A stretch of 64,000 bases of DNA. It comes from Acidovorax kalamii. Lineage in GTDB: Bacteria; Pseudomonadota; Gammaproteobacteria; Burkholderiales; Burkholderiaceae_C. The stretch lies in NCBI RefSeq assembly GCF_002245625.1, contig NZ_NOIG01000010.1, forward strand, positions 124,001 through 188,000, written 5' to 3'. This document shows positions 15,964 through 23,778 of this stretch, one piece after another. A program made the translations under genes and the position numbers. Each line of letters begins with the position of its first letter. The first letter of the stretch is position 1. The notes below the pieces were generated by a model. The model saw nothing but the letters and a program-made list of their open reading frames with translations, did no database searches and had not been told where the DNA came from.

Positions 15964-17160
15964 ATGACTTCTTCTTCGACGATGCTGCGGCTGATCAGCC
16001 TGGCGGCCTTTTGCAGCATGGCGTCCATGCGCGTGTGCGACCCGATGCTGGTGGCACTGTCCCTTGAGTACAAGATCACCACGGGCGATGCATCGGCCGT
16101 GATTGCCGCGTTTGCCGTGGCCTATGGCGTGCTGCAGCTGGTGTATGGCCCGCTGGGCGACCGGGTGGGCAAGGTGCGCGTGATCATTGGCGCCACGGCG
16201 GCCTGTGCGGTGTTCAGCGCCATGACGGCGCTGGCACCCAGCTTTTCGGTGCTGGTGGTGGCGCGGGCTGCCATGGGGGCGGCGGCGGCCGGGATCATTC
16301 CGCTGTCGATGGCGTGGATTGGCGATGAGGTGGCCTACGAGCAGCGGCAAGAGACCCTGGCGCGGCTGATGGTGGCCACGGTGACCGGGATGATGGCGGG
16401 CCAGTGGTTTGGCGGCTTTGCCACCGAAACGCTGGGCTGGCGTGCGGCGCTGGGTGTGCTGGCCGTGCTGTTCTTTACGGCGGCCACGCTGCTGCTGAGG
16501 CACGCGCGTGCCATTGGGGCGTTGCGCACGGTGGTGGTGCCGGGTGCACCGGCGTTTTCGCTGGCCAACTACCTGGCGGGCACGGCGGCGCTGCTGCGCA
16601 TTCCGCGTGTGCGCTGGGTGCTGACGGTGGTGGCGATTGAAGGCGCGCTGGCGTTTGGCACGCTGGCCTTTGTGCCCGCGCGCATGGTCGATGGGTTTGG
16701 CCTGTCGGCCTCTGCGGCGGGCGGCGTGATGGTGCTGTATGGCGTGGGCGGGCTGATCTACAGCGTGTTTGCGCGGCGTTGGCTGGCGGCGCTGGGCGAG
16801 CGGGGGCTGGCCGTGCTAGGCGCCAGCTTCATTGCCATCGGCCTGCTGTCGCTGGCGTGGGCGCCTGCGGTGGGTTGGGCCATGCTGGGCTGCTTCTTGG
16901 CGGGCGTCGGCTTTTACATGCTGCACAACACGCTGCAGGTGCAGGCCACCCAGATGGCGCCCGAGGCGCGGGGCACGGCGGTGACGCTGTTTGCGTGCCT
17001 GCTGTTCCTCGGGCAGTCCACGGGCGTGCTGCTGGTGGCCTTCAGTGTGGACCGGGGATGGCTGCCGCCAGTGTTCACGGCGGCGGCGGTGGGGGTGTTT
17101 GTGCTGGGGCTACTGATCTCGCGCCGGGTGCAGGCGCGTGGGGCCGTGGCGGGGGCCTGA
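15964..17160 (+). CDS. MFS transporter (drug/metabolite exporter type)
   Basis: Major facilitator of 398 residues with about twelve hydrophobic segments. The loop 2-3 motif is VYGPLGDRVGKVRVI. Other marks are CDPMLVALSLEY in the first segment and GVGFYMLHNTLQVQATQMAPEARGTA in the C-terminal half, a pattern of the YgaY/AraJ-like exporter group. The start at 15964 directly precedes the first hydrophobic segment; the frame is open upstream but low-complexity. It ends 21 bp from the stop of acr3 on the opposite strand, so the two are convergent. A role in arsenical efflux is conceivable by position only. Confidence 0.85.
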   Translation: MTSSSTMLRLISLAAFCSMASMRVCDPMLVALSLEYKITTGDASAVIAAFAVAYGVLQLVYGPLGDRVGKVRVIIGATAACAVFSAMTALAPSFSVLVVARAAMGAAAAGIIPLSMAWIGDEVAYEQRQETLARLMVATVTGMMAGQWFGGFATETLGWRAALGVLAVLFFTAATLLLRHARAIGALRTVVVPGAPAFSLANYLAGTAALLRIPRVRWVLTVVAIEGALAFGTLAFVPARMVDGFGLSASAAGGVMVLYGVGGLIYSVFARRWLAALGERGLAVLGASFIAIGLLSLAWAPAVGWAMLGCFLAGVGFYMLHNTLQVQATQMAPEARGTAVTLFACLLFLGQSTGVLLVAFSVDRGWLPPVFTAAAVGVFVLGLLISRRVQARGAVAGA

Positions 17161-17181
17161 CCGGCCCCGCCGGTGCACCCG

Positions 17182-18273
17182 TCAGCCCCGCGCCTCGTAC
17201 CAGCCCTTGCTGCGGTTGACCACGGCTACCACCAGCAGCATCACGGGCACCTCGATCAGCACGCCCACCACCGTGGCCAGCGCCGCGCCGGAGTGAAAGC
17301 CAAACAGGCTGATCGCCGTGGCCACGGCCAGTTCGAAGAAGTTGGATGCGCCAATCAGTGCCGAGGGGCAGGCAATGTTGTGCTTTTCGCCCACGGCGCG
17401 GTTCAGGCCATAGGCCAGGGCGGAGTTGAACAGCACCTGGATCAGGATGGGCACGGCCAGCAGGGCGATGACCAGCGGCTGCTGCAGGATGGCTTCGCCC
17501 TGAAAGGCGAACAGCAGCACCAGCGTGGCCAGCAGCGCGGCGATGGACCAGGGGCCGGTGCGCGCCACGGCGGCGTCGAAGGCGGCCTGGCCCTTGCGCA
17601 GCAGTCGCTTGCGCAGCCATTGGGCGATCACCACGGGGATCAGGATGTACAGCACCACCGAGGTGAGCAGCGTGTCCCACGGCACGGTGATGGCCGACAG
17701 GCCGAGCAAAAAGGCCACCAGCGGCGCAAACGCCACGATCATGATGCTGTCGTTCAGCGCCACCTGCGACAGCGTGAACAGCGGGTCGCCCCCGGTGAGG
17801 CGGCTCCACACAAACACCATGGCCGTGCAGGGCGCGGCGGCCAGCAAAATGAGCCCGGCGATGTAGCTGTCGATCTGGTCGGCAGGCAGGTACGGCGCAA
17901 ACCAGTGGCGGATGAACAGCCAGCCCAGCAGCGCCATCGAAAACGGCTTGACCAGCCAGTTGACGAACAGCGTCACCCCAATGCCGCGCACATGCTGGCG
18001 CACCTCGGCCAGCGCACCAAAGTCCACCTTCAGCAGCATGGGGATGATCATCACCCAGATGAGCAGGCCCACCGGCAGGTTGACGCGCGCCACCTCCAGC
18101 GCACCCACGGCGCGGGCCGCGCCGGGCAGCCACTGGCCCAGCGCAATGCCCACCACGATGCACAGCAGCACCCAGACGGTGAGGTAGCGCTCGAACACCG
18201 CCATGCCAGCGGCGGGGGAGGGGGGCAACGCGCTGGCAGCAGCGCGTTGCGAATGGCTTGGTGGCAGGGTCAT
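17182..18273 (-). CDS. acr3: Arsenite efflux permease Acr3
   Basis: Integral membrane arsenite/proton antiporter of the BART superfamily, 363 residues and about ten hydrophobic segments. Signature stretches are FERYLTVWVLLCIVVGIALG, MIIPMLLKVDF, and LLAAAPCTAMVFVWS with the cysteine needed for transport, followed by NDSIMIVAFAPLVAFLLG. I chose the ATG at 18273 (MTLPPSHS), which has a GGGATC-like site; an upstream in-frame start would add a non-membrane tail running into a repeat. It is the last gene of arsR-arsI-arsC-acr3. Export of As(III) made by ArsC completes the detoxification. Confidence 0.95.
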   Translation of the reverse strand: MTLPPSHSQRAAASALPPSPAAGMAVFERYLTVWVLLCIVVGIALGQWLPGAARAVGALEVARVNLPVGLLIWVMIIPMLLKVDFGALAEVRQHVRGIGVTLFVNWLVKPFSMALLGWLFIRHWFAPYLPADQIDSYIAGLILLAAAPCTAMVFVWSRLTGGDPLFTLSQVALNDSIMIVAFAPLVAFLLGLSAITVPWDTLLTSVVLYILIPVVIAQWLRKRLLRKGQAAFDAAVARTGPWSIAALLATLVLLFAFQGEAILQQPLVIALLAVPILIQVLFNSALAYGLNRAVGEKHNIACPSALIGASNFFELAVATAISLFGFHSGAALATVVGVLIEVPVMLLVVAVVNRSKGWYEARG

Positions 18274-18359
18274 TTCAGTGATCCCTTCAGTGATCCATTG
18301 CGCTGCGCGCCACCCGCGATGCATGAAACTGGCGCGGCCCAAACCAGTGCACCCGTGGA

Positions 18360-18441
18360 ACTGGCTTTGCCAGGCCACCGGGTGCGTCCCCCTCCCGCGC
18401 AGCGAGAGAGGGGTGAAGGCGCGAAGCGACTCAGGGGGTGT
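18360..18441 (-). repeat. CCCCCTGAGTCGCTTCGCG-type interspersed repeat
   Basis: In minus orientation it opens with CACCCCCTGAGTCGCTTCGC, continues with a CCCCTCTCTCGCTGCGCGGG core and ends near a GGGGGACGCA motif. A second related copy is at 34703-34815 in plus orientation, with the same CCCCCTGAGT opening, CTTCTCTCG middle and GGGGGACGCA. It separates arsC from acr3, unusually placed inside an operon. Confidence 0.65.
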
Positions 18442-18445
18442 TTCA

Positions 18446-18958
18446 TCATTGCTCGGGCAGGTTGCGGGCAGTGGCTTGCAGCGCGGTGGCGGCGAGCTTG
18501 TCGTCGGGCAGGTTCACCAGCAGCTCCAGGCGCTGCTTGATGGCGTGCAGGGTCTTGCGGAAGGCCTCAGCCTTGTCGGCGTCCGAGCCATCGCCCGCTG
18601 ACGGGTCGGCATAACCCCAGTGCGCCGTGGCCGGATGGCCGGGCCAGAAGGGGCAGACCTCGCCCGCTGCGTTGTCGCACACGGTGATGATCAGGTCCAT
18701 GTGCGGCGCGCCGGGGGCGGCGAATTCGTCCCAGCTTTTGCTGCGCAGCCCCTCGGTGGGGATGCCTGCGTGGGCCAGCGCCTGCAGGCCCAGCGGGTGG
18801 GGCTGCTGGTTGTCGCGCGGGCTGCTGCCCGCCGAGTAAGCCTTGAAGCGGCCCTGGCCCATGGCGTTGAGCAGAGCCTCTGCCAGGATGCTGCGGGCGG
18901 AGTTGTGGGTGCACAAAAAGAGCACGTTCAACGGAGGACGTTGTGGGGTGGCGTTCAT
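18446..18958 (-). CDS. arsC: Arsenate reductase, low-molecular-weight phosphatase type
   Basis: Cytoplasmic reductase of As(V) to As(III), 170 residues, thioredoxin- or mycothiol/glutaredoxin-linked LMW-PTP fold. The P-loop CTHNSAR (Cys16 to Arg22, CX5R) near the N-terminus is the active site. Further marks are AYSAGSSPRD, LRSKSWDEFAAPGAPHMD and the second redox region VCDNAAGEVCPFWPG with two cysteines (the family's relay pair), then HWGYADPSA. It lies between arsI and acr3 on the minus strand. Clear family match. Confidence 0.95.
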   Translation of the reverse strand: MNATPQRPPLNVLFLCTHNSARSILAEALLNAMGQGRFKAYSAGSSPRDNQQPHPLGLQALAHAGIPTEGLRSKSWDEFAAPGAPHMDLIITVCDNAAGEVCPFWPGHPATAHWGYADPSAGDGSDADKAEAFRKTLHAIKQRLELLVNLPDDKLAATALQATARNLPEQ

Positions 18959-18971
18959 CGTGACTCCAGGC

Positions 18972-19487
18972 TCAGCAGCACTTGTTGGGGTTGTTGGCGG
19001 TGGGGCCGCAGCAGGCGGCCTGGCCAGGTGCGGGGGCCGATGGCGCGCCCGTGGGGCAGCACGCGGCTTGGGCTGGCTGCTGCGTGGTCTTGGCTGGCTG
19101 CTGCGCAGCGGCTTCGTTGAACACGGGGATGTTGCCGAGCGTGTGGAAGTGTTCCCAGGCCACGCCCTGCGGGTCGGTGATCCAGTGCTTGTCGCTGCGG
19201 GCGTAGCAGCAGGTGGTGGCGCCTTCGTCCAGCAGGGCCATGTCGGCGCCCTGGGCGCGGGCCTTCAGCTCGGCCAGTTCGTCGGCCTCATCCACCTGAA
19301 AGCCCAGGTGGTCCACGCCGGGCTTGTCGCCCCGGGTGGAGATGGCGAAGTTCACGCGCGGGTCTTCGAGCATCCATTTGGCGTAGTCGGTCTCGACACG
19401 TGCAGGCTCGGCCGCGAACAGCCTGGAATAGAACGCGATGCTCTTGGCAAGGTCATCGACATGCATGTGGACGTGGAATCGCTTCAT
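18972..19487 (-). CDS. arsI: ArsI/CadI-type glyoxalase-fold metalloenzyme with Cys-rich tail
   Basis: Vicinal-oxygen-chelate protein of 171 residues. The opening KRFHVHMHVDDLAKSIAFY supplies the first metal His; a second is in GVDHLGFQV, and a Glu is in AWEHFHTLG. The vicinal cysteine pair in TTCCYARSDKHW is the trivalent-arsenical site of ArsI C-As lyases, which demethylate methylarsenite. The C-terminal 45 residues form a Pro/Ala/Gln tail with three cysteine pairs (AACCPTG, AACCGPT, NKCC), a likely extra thiol metal-binding tail. It is the second gene of the ars operon. CadI-like cadmium response is the alternative; the cysteine pair and operon favour an arsenical. Confidence 0.85.
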   Translation of the reverse strand: MKRFHVHMHVDDLAKSIAFYSRLFAAEPARVETDYAKWMLEDPRVNFAISTRGDKPGVDHLGFQVDEADELAELKARAQGADMALLDEGATTCCYARSDKHWITDPQGVAWEHFHTLGNIPVFNEAAAQQPAKTTQQPAQAACCPTGAPSAPAPGQAACCGPTANNPNKCC

Positions 19488-19538
19488 GGTGGTTTCCTTT
19501 CGGCTGTGGGTCGTGGGGTGGAAGTTGTTGGGGGGCGA

Positions 19539-19865
19539 TCAGCACTGGCAGGCGGCGGTGGCCTCGTCGGTCAGGCAGGCAGCGCCCTGGCAGCAGTTCT
19601 CGGTCAGGTAGGCCAGCAGGTCGTTCATGGTGGCAAACGAGGCTCGGTAGATCAGGTTGCGGCCCTGGCGCTCCTGGCTCACCAGGCCCGCGTGGGTCAG
19701 CTCCTTGAGGTGGAACGACAGCGTGTTGGGCGCAATGCCCAGCTGCTCAGACAGCCCGCCGGGCGTGAGCCCTTCCTGGCCCGCCACCACCAGGGCGCGG
19801 AACACCCGCAGGCGCACTTCCTGGGCGAGGGCGGCGAGGGATCGGATGACGTCGGTTTCTTGCAT
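19539..19865 (-). CDS. arsR: ArsR-family arsenic-responsive repressor
   Basis: Winged-helix repressor of 108 residues. The recognition helix region is IAPNTLSFHLKELTHAGLV and the wing ERQGRNLIYRAS. The DNA-binding-helix CVC metal site of E. coli ArsR is absent; instead the C-terminus is rich in cysteine (ENCCQGAAC, AACQC), like ArsR proteins that bind As(III) with C-terminal cysteines. I place the start at the ATG at 19865, not six codons earlier. It is the first gene of the ars operon, so arsenite should relieve autorepression of all four genes. Confidence 0.92.
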   Translation of the reverse strand: MQETDVIRSLAALAQEVRLRVFRALVVAGQEGLTPGGLSEQLGIAPNTLSFHLKELTHAGLVSQERQGRNLIYRASFATMNDLLAYLTENCCQGAACLTDEATAACQC

Positions 19866-19877
19866 GATTCGATAATA

Positions 19878-19889
19878 CAACAAAAGTTG
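19878..19889. promoter_or_regulatory. Candidate ArsR operator
   Basis: CAAC-AAAA-GTTG is a perfect inverted repeat 12 bp upstream of the arsR start codon, inside an AT-rich stretch that should hold the ars promoter. The position fits autoregulation. Confidence 0.5.
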
Positions 19890-19979
19890 AAATGTAGAAG
19901 TGTGGCCTGGAGAATTTTTCGGAGTCGTCAGGAAAATTCAAGGAAAAATGGCAGTCTGCGCCCTATGGTATTGCCATGG

Positions 19980-20047
19980 TAGCTATGAATTTCATAGTTA
20001 CTGAAGTCTGTGTACCACGGTCTTCATAACTCGGTGATCTAATCACC
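19980..20047. promoter_or_regulatory. Two inverted repeats in the arsR-metN intergenic region
   Basis: CTATGAA-T-TTCATAG at 19983-19997 extends to a 10-1-10 repeat with one mismatch, and GGTGAT-CTA-ATCACC lies at 20033-20047. They sit 115-180 bp upstream of metN in AT-rich DNA. They may be regulator sites for methionine uptake, or hairpins. No S-adenosylmethionine riboswitch pattern was recognised. Confidence 0.4.
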
Positions 20048-20160
20048 CGATTTTTTAATCGTTTGTGAACTTACGATTCGCCGATACAGTCGCCCATCTT
20101 TTTCCAGACCCGCGCGGCAGCGGCCACTCACCGTGATGCCGCTGCCGCGCACTGCTTTCC

Positions 20161-21216
20161 ATGATCGATTTACGGGGTATCACCCAAACCTACCAGGGCC
20201 CACAAGGCCCCGTCGAGGCCCTGCGTGGCATCGACCTCACCATCCAGCCGGGCGAAGTGTTCGGCATCATCGGCAAGAGCGGCGCGGGCAAAAGCTCGCT
20301 GGTGCGCGTCATCAACCTGCTCAACCGGCCCACCACGGGCCAGGTCATCGTGGGCGGCCGTGACCTGACCCAGCTGAATGACGCGCAACTGCGCGAGGCC
20401 CGGCGCGAAATCGGCATGGTCTTCCAGCACTTCAACCTGCTGTCGTCGCGCACCGTGTTCGACAACGCCGCATTGCCGCTGGAACTGGCGGGCATGGACA
20501 AGGCCGCGATCCGCGAGCGCGTGACCCCGCTGCTCGAACTGGTGGGCCTGGCCCATCTGGCCGACCGCTACCCCGCGCAGATTAGTGGCGGGCAAAAGCA
20601 GCGCGTGGGCATTGCGCGCGCACTGGCCAGCCGCCCCAAGGTGTTGCTCTCCGACGAAGCCACCTCGGCGCTGGACCCGGAGACGACCCGCTCCATCCTC
20701 GACCTGCTGCGCCAGGTCAACCGCGAGCTGGGCCTCACGGTGGTGCTCATCACCCACCAGATGCAGGTCATCAAGCAGGTGGCCGACCGCGTGGCCGTGA
20801 TCGAGGCGGGCCGCATCGTGGAGCAGGGTCGTGTGCTGGACGTGTTCACGCGCCCGCAGCAGGCCATCACCAAGAGCCTGATCGACGAGATCCTGCCGCA
20901 AGAGCTGCCCGTGAGCGTGCTTGACCATGTGCGCAAGCTCACCCGCCAGCTGGCCACCACGGCGCCCGGCCACGCGGGGCGGCTGCTGCGGCTGTCGTAC
21001 TCGGGCGACAGCGCCTACCAGCCCATCCTGTCGCAGCTGATCCGCGAGTTTGGCGTGGACATGAGCATCCTGCACGGCCAGGTGGACGAGATCCAGGACG
21101 AGACCTTCGGCTCGCTGGCCGTGTACGCCAGCGGCGAACCCCTGCAGCTGCGCGGCGCGGTGGAGCACCTGCGCGCGGGCGGCGTGGCGGTGCAAGAAGT
21201 GACGATCGAGATCTGA
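20161..21216 (+). CDS. metN: Methionine ABC transporter ATP-binding protein
   Basis: ATPase of the MetNIQ D/L-methionine importer, 351 residues. The Walker A motif GKSGAGKS is at 38-45, the signature [14 protein letters not shown] follows, then Walker [13 protein letters not shown] and the switch His in LITHQM. The last 80 residues form the NIL domain that binds methionine and inhibits the pump (start near [15 protein letters not shown]). The next gene, metI, starts 11 bp after its stop with a GAGGAAA site, so the two are co-transcribed. The binding-protein gene metQ is at 34959. Confidence 0.96.
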   Translation: MIDLRGITQTYQGPQGPVEALRGIDLTIQPGEVFGIIGKSGAGKSSLVRVINLLNRPTTGQVIVGGRDLTQLNDAQLREARREIGMVFQHFNLLSSRTVFDNAALPLELAGMDKAAIRERVTPLLELVGLAHLADRYPAQISGGQKQRVGIARALASRPKVLLSDEATSALDPETTRSILDLLRQVNRELGLTVVLITHQMQVIKQVADRVAVIEAGRIVEQGRVLDVFTRPQQAITKSLIDEILPQELPVSVLDHVRKLTRQLATTAPGHAGRLLRLSYSGDSAYQPILSQLIREFGVDMSILHGQVDEIQDETFGSLAVYASGEPLQLRGAVEHLRAGGVAVQEVTIEI

Positions 21217-21227
21217 GGAGGAAAGCC

Positions 21228-21893
21228 ATGTTCGACCATTTCACTCCGGCCATGCTGGACCTCTTTGCCTCCTCGCTGTGGGAGACGCTCATCATGGTGG
21301 GCATCTCCGGCATCGTGGGCGGCCTCATCGGTGTGCCGCTGGGCGTGTTCCTGCGCCTCACCGACCACGGCGGCGTGCTGCAAAACGGCCCCGTCAACAA
21401 GCTCGTGGGCTGGCTGGTGAACGCCGTGCGCTCCACGCCTTTCATCATCCTGCTGGTGGCCATCATCCCGTTCACGCGCTTCATCACGGGCTCGTCCATC
21501 GGCACCGCCGCCGCCGTGGTGCCGCTGACGATTGCCGCCGCGCCGTTTGTGGCCCGCCTGGTTGAAGCCGCCTTGCGTGAGGTGGACCACGGCCTGGTCG
21601 AAGCCGCCCAGGCCATGGGCGCCACCACCAGCCAGATCGTGTGGAAGGTGCTGCTGCCCGAGGCGCTGCCCGGCATCGTGGCGGGCCTGACCATCACCTT
21701 CGTGAGCCTCACCGGCTACTCGGCCATGGCCGGCGCCATTGGCGGCGGCGGCCTGGGCGACCTAGGCATCCGCTACGGCTACCAGCGCTTTCTGCCAGAG
21801 ATCATGCTGGCCGTGGTGCTGGTGCTGATCTTCTTCGTGCAGGCCGTGCAGAGCCTCGGGGACTGGGCGGTGCGCAGGTTGAGCCACCGGTGA
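21228..21893 (+). CDS. metI: Methionine ABC transporter permease
   Basis: Inner-membrane permease of 221 residues with five hydrophobic segments. The EAA loop reads LVEAAQAMGATTSQIVWKVLLPEALPGI and contacts MetN. NAVRSTPFIILLVAIIPFTR and TGYSAMAGAIGGGGLGDLGI are typical of MetI. It sits directly behind metN with a good ribosome site. Confidence 0.96.
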   Translation: MFDHFTPAMLDLFASSLWETLIMVGISGIVGGLIGVPLGVFLRLTDHGGVLQNGPVNKLVGWLVNAVRSTPFIILLVAIIPFTRFITGSSIGTAAAVVPLTIAAAPFVARLVEAALREVDHGLVEAAQAMGATTSQIVWKVLLPEALPGIVAGLTITFVSLTGYSAMAGAIGGGGLGDLGIRYGYQRFLPEIMLAVVLVLIFFVQAVQSLGDWAVRRLSHR

Positions 21894-21904
21894 GTGGTGG
21901 ATTG

Positions 21905-21975
21905 GCTGCTTCTTTTGCTACTTATTTGATAGCTATAGAGGGTTGATGGACGCGCGCAGACGGCCATTTTTTCTC
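21905..21975. repeat. Short TAGCTAT-type repeat after metI
   Basis: GCTGCTTCTTTTGCTACTTA then TTTGATAGCTATAGAGG and GATGGACGCGCGCAGACGGCC form a unit closely resembling the one at 56686-56752, including the TTATTTGATAG core and a GCGCGC element. It lies just past the metI stop and may act in 3'-end formation. Confidence 0.6.
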
Positions 21976-22021
21976 TAAGTACCGGCCCCAATCGCCACAT
22001 CCATAGCCGCCCCTGCCTTCA

Positions 22022-22124
22022 CTCCCTCTCCCCCTGTGGGAGAGGGCGGGGGAGAGGGGGTGCACAGGCACGCCGCACAGATTCACCCCCTCTCCCCAAT
22101 CCTCTCCCACGAGGGGAGAAGGAG
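22022..22124. repeat. Inverted pair of 41-bp CCCTCTCCCC-type repeats
   Basis: The unit 22022-22062 (starting CTCCCTCTCCCC and ending GGGGGAGAGGGGGTG) is repeated in inverted orientation at 22084-22124 with only a few mismatches, giving a long hairpin. It lies between metI and the convergent GNAT gene. A smaller related hairpin occurs at 35829-35856 after metQ. Confidence 0.75.
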
Positions 22125-22138
22125 TCTGAAAACCCCCT

Positions 22139-22912
22139 TCAGCCCGGCACCCGGTAGTGGTAGCCATACGCCGACTTGAACCCCATCGACTGGTACAGCC
22201 CCAGCGCTGGCGTGTTCTGCGCGCGCACCTGCAGGTAGGCGCTGGCAGCCCCGGCCTCGGCGGCCCAGTGCAGCAGGGCGGTGACCAGCGCGCGCCCGCG
22301 CCCGCCGCCCCGGTGCTCGGGCGCCACGGCCAGGTCGTACAGGCCCACGGCGCCGCGCTCCAGCACCGCCAGCCCAAAGCCCACGGGCTGGCCCTGTGCG
22401 TCGTGCTGCAGCGCAAACGCGGCAGGGTGGGCGATGTGGTCCAGCATGCTGTTGTGCAGCGCGCGGTGGTGCCGGGGCACGCTGTTGGCGGTGGCAAACC
22501 CCTCCAGCCAGGCGTCGCTGGGCGTGGTGCTGATGTGGGTGCTGCCATCAGGCTTGCCCACCGCGCCCAGGGCCAGCGGCCGGTGCAACACCAGTGACGG
22601 ATCGAAATGCTGGTAGCCCGCCTCGGCCAGCTCCTGGTCGGCCTCGGCCGGGGCCAGGGGCGAGAGACGGAACACGGCGGGCAGCCCGTGCCGTGCGTAC
22701 AGCGCTGCAGCCGCTTCGCGCACCCCGTCAAACGGCGCGCCGGGCAGCAGCGCGTTGACCGAGTTGGCGCGCTTGGTGTGGCCGCCCGACAGCCGGAACA
22801 CCCAGCCCCGGTGGAACACCGTCTGGCGCGCGGGCCAGGCGTTGAAGGCGCGCTCTTCGAGGGCGCGGATCAGGGCTGCGGGGACGGTGGGCTCGATGGT
22901 GGTGGGCGTCAT
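22139..22912 (-). CDS. GNAT-family N-acetyltransferase
   Basis: A 257-residue protein with a C-terminal GNAT domain: LYDLAVAPEHRGGGRGRALVTALL is the acetyl-CoA pyrophosphate loop, followed by LQVRAQNTPALGLYQSMGFK. The N-terminal half (FHRGWVFRLSGGHTKRANSV) is shared with other GNAT-like proteins that have a degenerate N-terminal copy of the fold. The start is set at the ATG 22912; the ribosome site is weak and an upstream in-frame start at 22954 is not excluded. Substrate unknown. It is convergent with metI across the palindromic repeats. Confidence 0.82.
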   Translation of the reverse strand: MTPTTIEPTVPAALIRALEERAFNAWPARQTVFHRGWVFRLSGGHTKRANSVNALLPGAPFDGVREAAAALYARHGLPAVFRLSPLAPAEADQELAEAGYQHFDPSLVLHRPLALGAVGKPDGSTHISTTPSDAWLEGFATANSVPRHHRALHNSMLDHIAHPAAFALQHDAQGQPVGFGLAVLERGAVGLYDLAVAPEHRGGGRGRALVTALLHWAAEAGAASAYLQVRAQNTPALGLYQSMGFKSAYGYHYRVPG

Positions 22913-22954
22913 GGCTGGCGTTATACCAACCCGCTCCCGCCAGATCACGCTCAA

Positions 22955-23050
22955 TCAATCGGTCGTGATCTTGTGGTCGGCGACCAGCTTGGCAAAGCGC
23001 GTGGTGTCGCTGGCGATCTGCTCGGCCATCTGCGCGGGTGTGCGGAGATG
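22955..23050 (-). pseudogene. Relic of a Bug/TctC-family solute-binding protein (C-terminal end only)
   Basis: The minus strand encodes a C-terminus, AQMAEQIASDTTRFAKLVAD then HKITTD and stop. This closely fits the last helix and tail of Bug (tripartite tricarboxylate transporter) binding proteins, which expand greatly in Burkholderiales. Upstream of about 23050 the frame stays open but no longer resembles the family and runs into the promoter of the next gene. About 90 per cent of the gene is therefore missing, presumably by deletion. Confidence 0.7.
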
Positions 23051-23193
23051 GGTTGGGGGCAAGCTGGGTAAGAACGCAATGCAGGTTTCTTGATCTGCGG
23101 GGTGGCGCTGACCTGTTGGTGTGGTTAGGGTGTCTCTGTCCAGCTTGCCAATCCTGCCGTCTTCAACCGCTTTTCCCTGGCCCACTTTTGACC

Positions 23194-23766
23194 ATGAAAC
23201 CACTCCCGCTACTTTCTGCCTTGCTGGTGGGCGCCTTCGCCGCCCTGCCTGTGTGGGCTGGAGATTCCACCGCCACCCAAGACTGGTCGCTGTCGGCCGA
23301 CGGCGCCTACGTGCTGGACCACCGCGCGGGCCTGGCCTGGCCGCGCTGCGTGGAAGGCATGCAATGGACCGGAAAAAACTGCACCGGCAAGCCCCTGCTG
23401 CTGGACCGCGCCGAAGCCACGGCCCTGGCCGCCGAGCGCTGGAAGGCCGAAGGCGTGGGCTGGCGCATTCCGCGTGCGGCCGAGCTGCAGCGGCTGGTGG
23501 ACAAATCGCTCTCGCCCCCGGGCCTGAACCCCATCCTGTTCCCCGCCGCACCAGGCCAATGGCACTGGTCGTCTACCAGCAACGTGAGTGCGCCCAGTGT
23601 CAACCAGTACACCTACGGCAACATCGCGCAAAGCCGCGCGGGCGATGGCGGGCGCCAGGCCGCGATGATCAACGGCTGGGCCGTGAATCTGTCCACCGGC
23701 GAGGCGCGGGGCGATGCGGCGCGGGCCAGCAAGCTGCCCGTGCGGCTGGTGCGGCCGATGCCTTGA
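23194..23766 (+). CDS. Exported DUF1566-domain protein
   Basis: A 190-residue exported protein with a signal peptide ending PVWAG. The DUF1566 (Lcl C-terminal-like) fold is shown by VLDHRAGLAWPRC near the start, a two-cysteine CVEGMQWTGKNCTG loop, the core GVGWRIPRAAELQRLVD, the WHWSSTSN block and the closing LPVRLVRPMP. DUF1566 domains occur in secreted or surface proteins, some binding glycans or lectin-like. It is convergent with the glycosyltransferase gene 12 bp away. Function unknown. Confidence 0.8.
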   Translation: MKPLPLLSALLVGAFAALPVWAGDSTATQDWSLSADGAYVLDHRAGLAWPRCVEGMQWTGKNCTGKPLLLDRAEATALAAERWKAEGVGWRIPRAAELQRLVDKSLSPPGLNPILFPAAPGQWHWSSTSNVSAPSVNQYTYGNIAQSRAGDGGRQAAMINGWAVNLSTGEARGDAARASKLPVRLVRPMP

Positions 23767-23778
23767 CGCTGTGCGTCG

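Noticed and set aside
17173-18540. Long plus-strand frame of about 450 codons
   Set aside because: It is antisense to acr3, His/Gln/Arg-rich and without any fold; acr3 on the other strand is unmistakable.
19866-20160. Possible S-adenosylmethionine riboswitch before metN
   Set aside because: The inverted repeats are short and do not form the known multi-helix pattern; no terminator follows.
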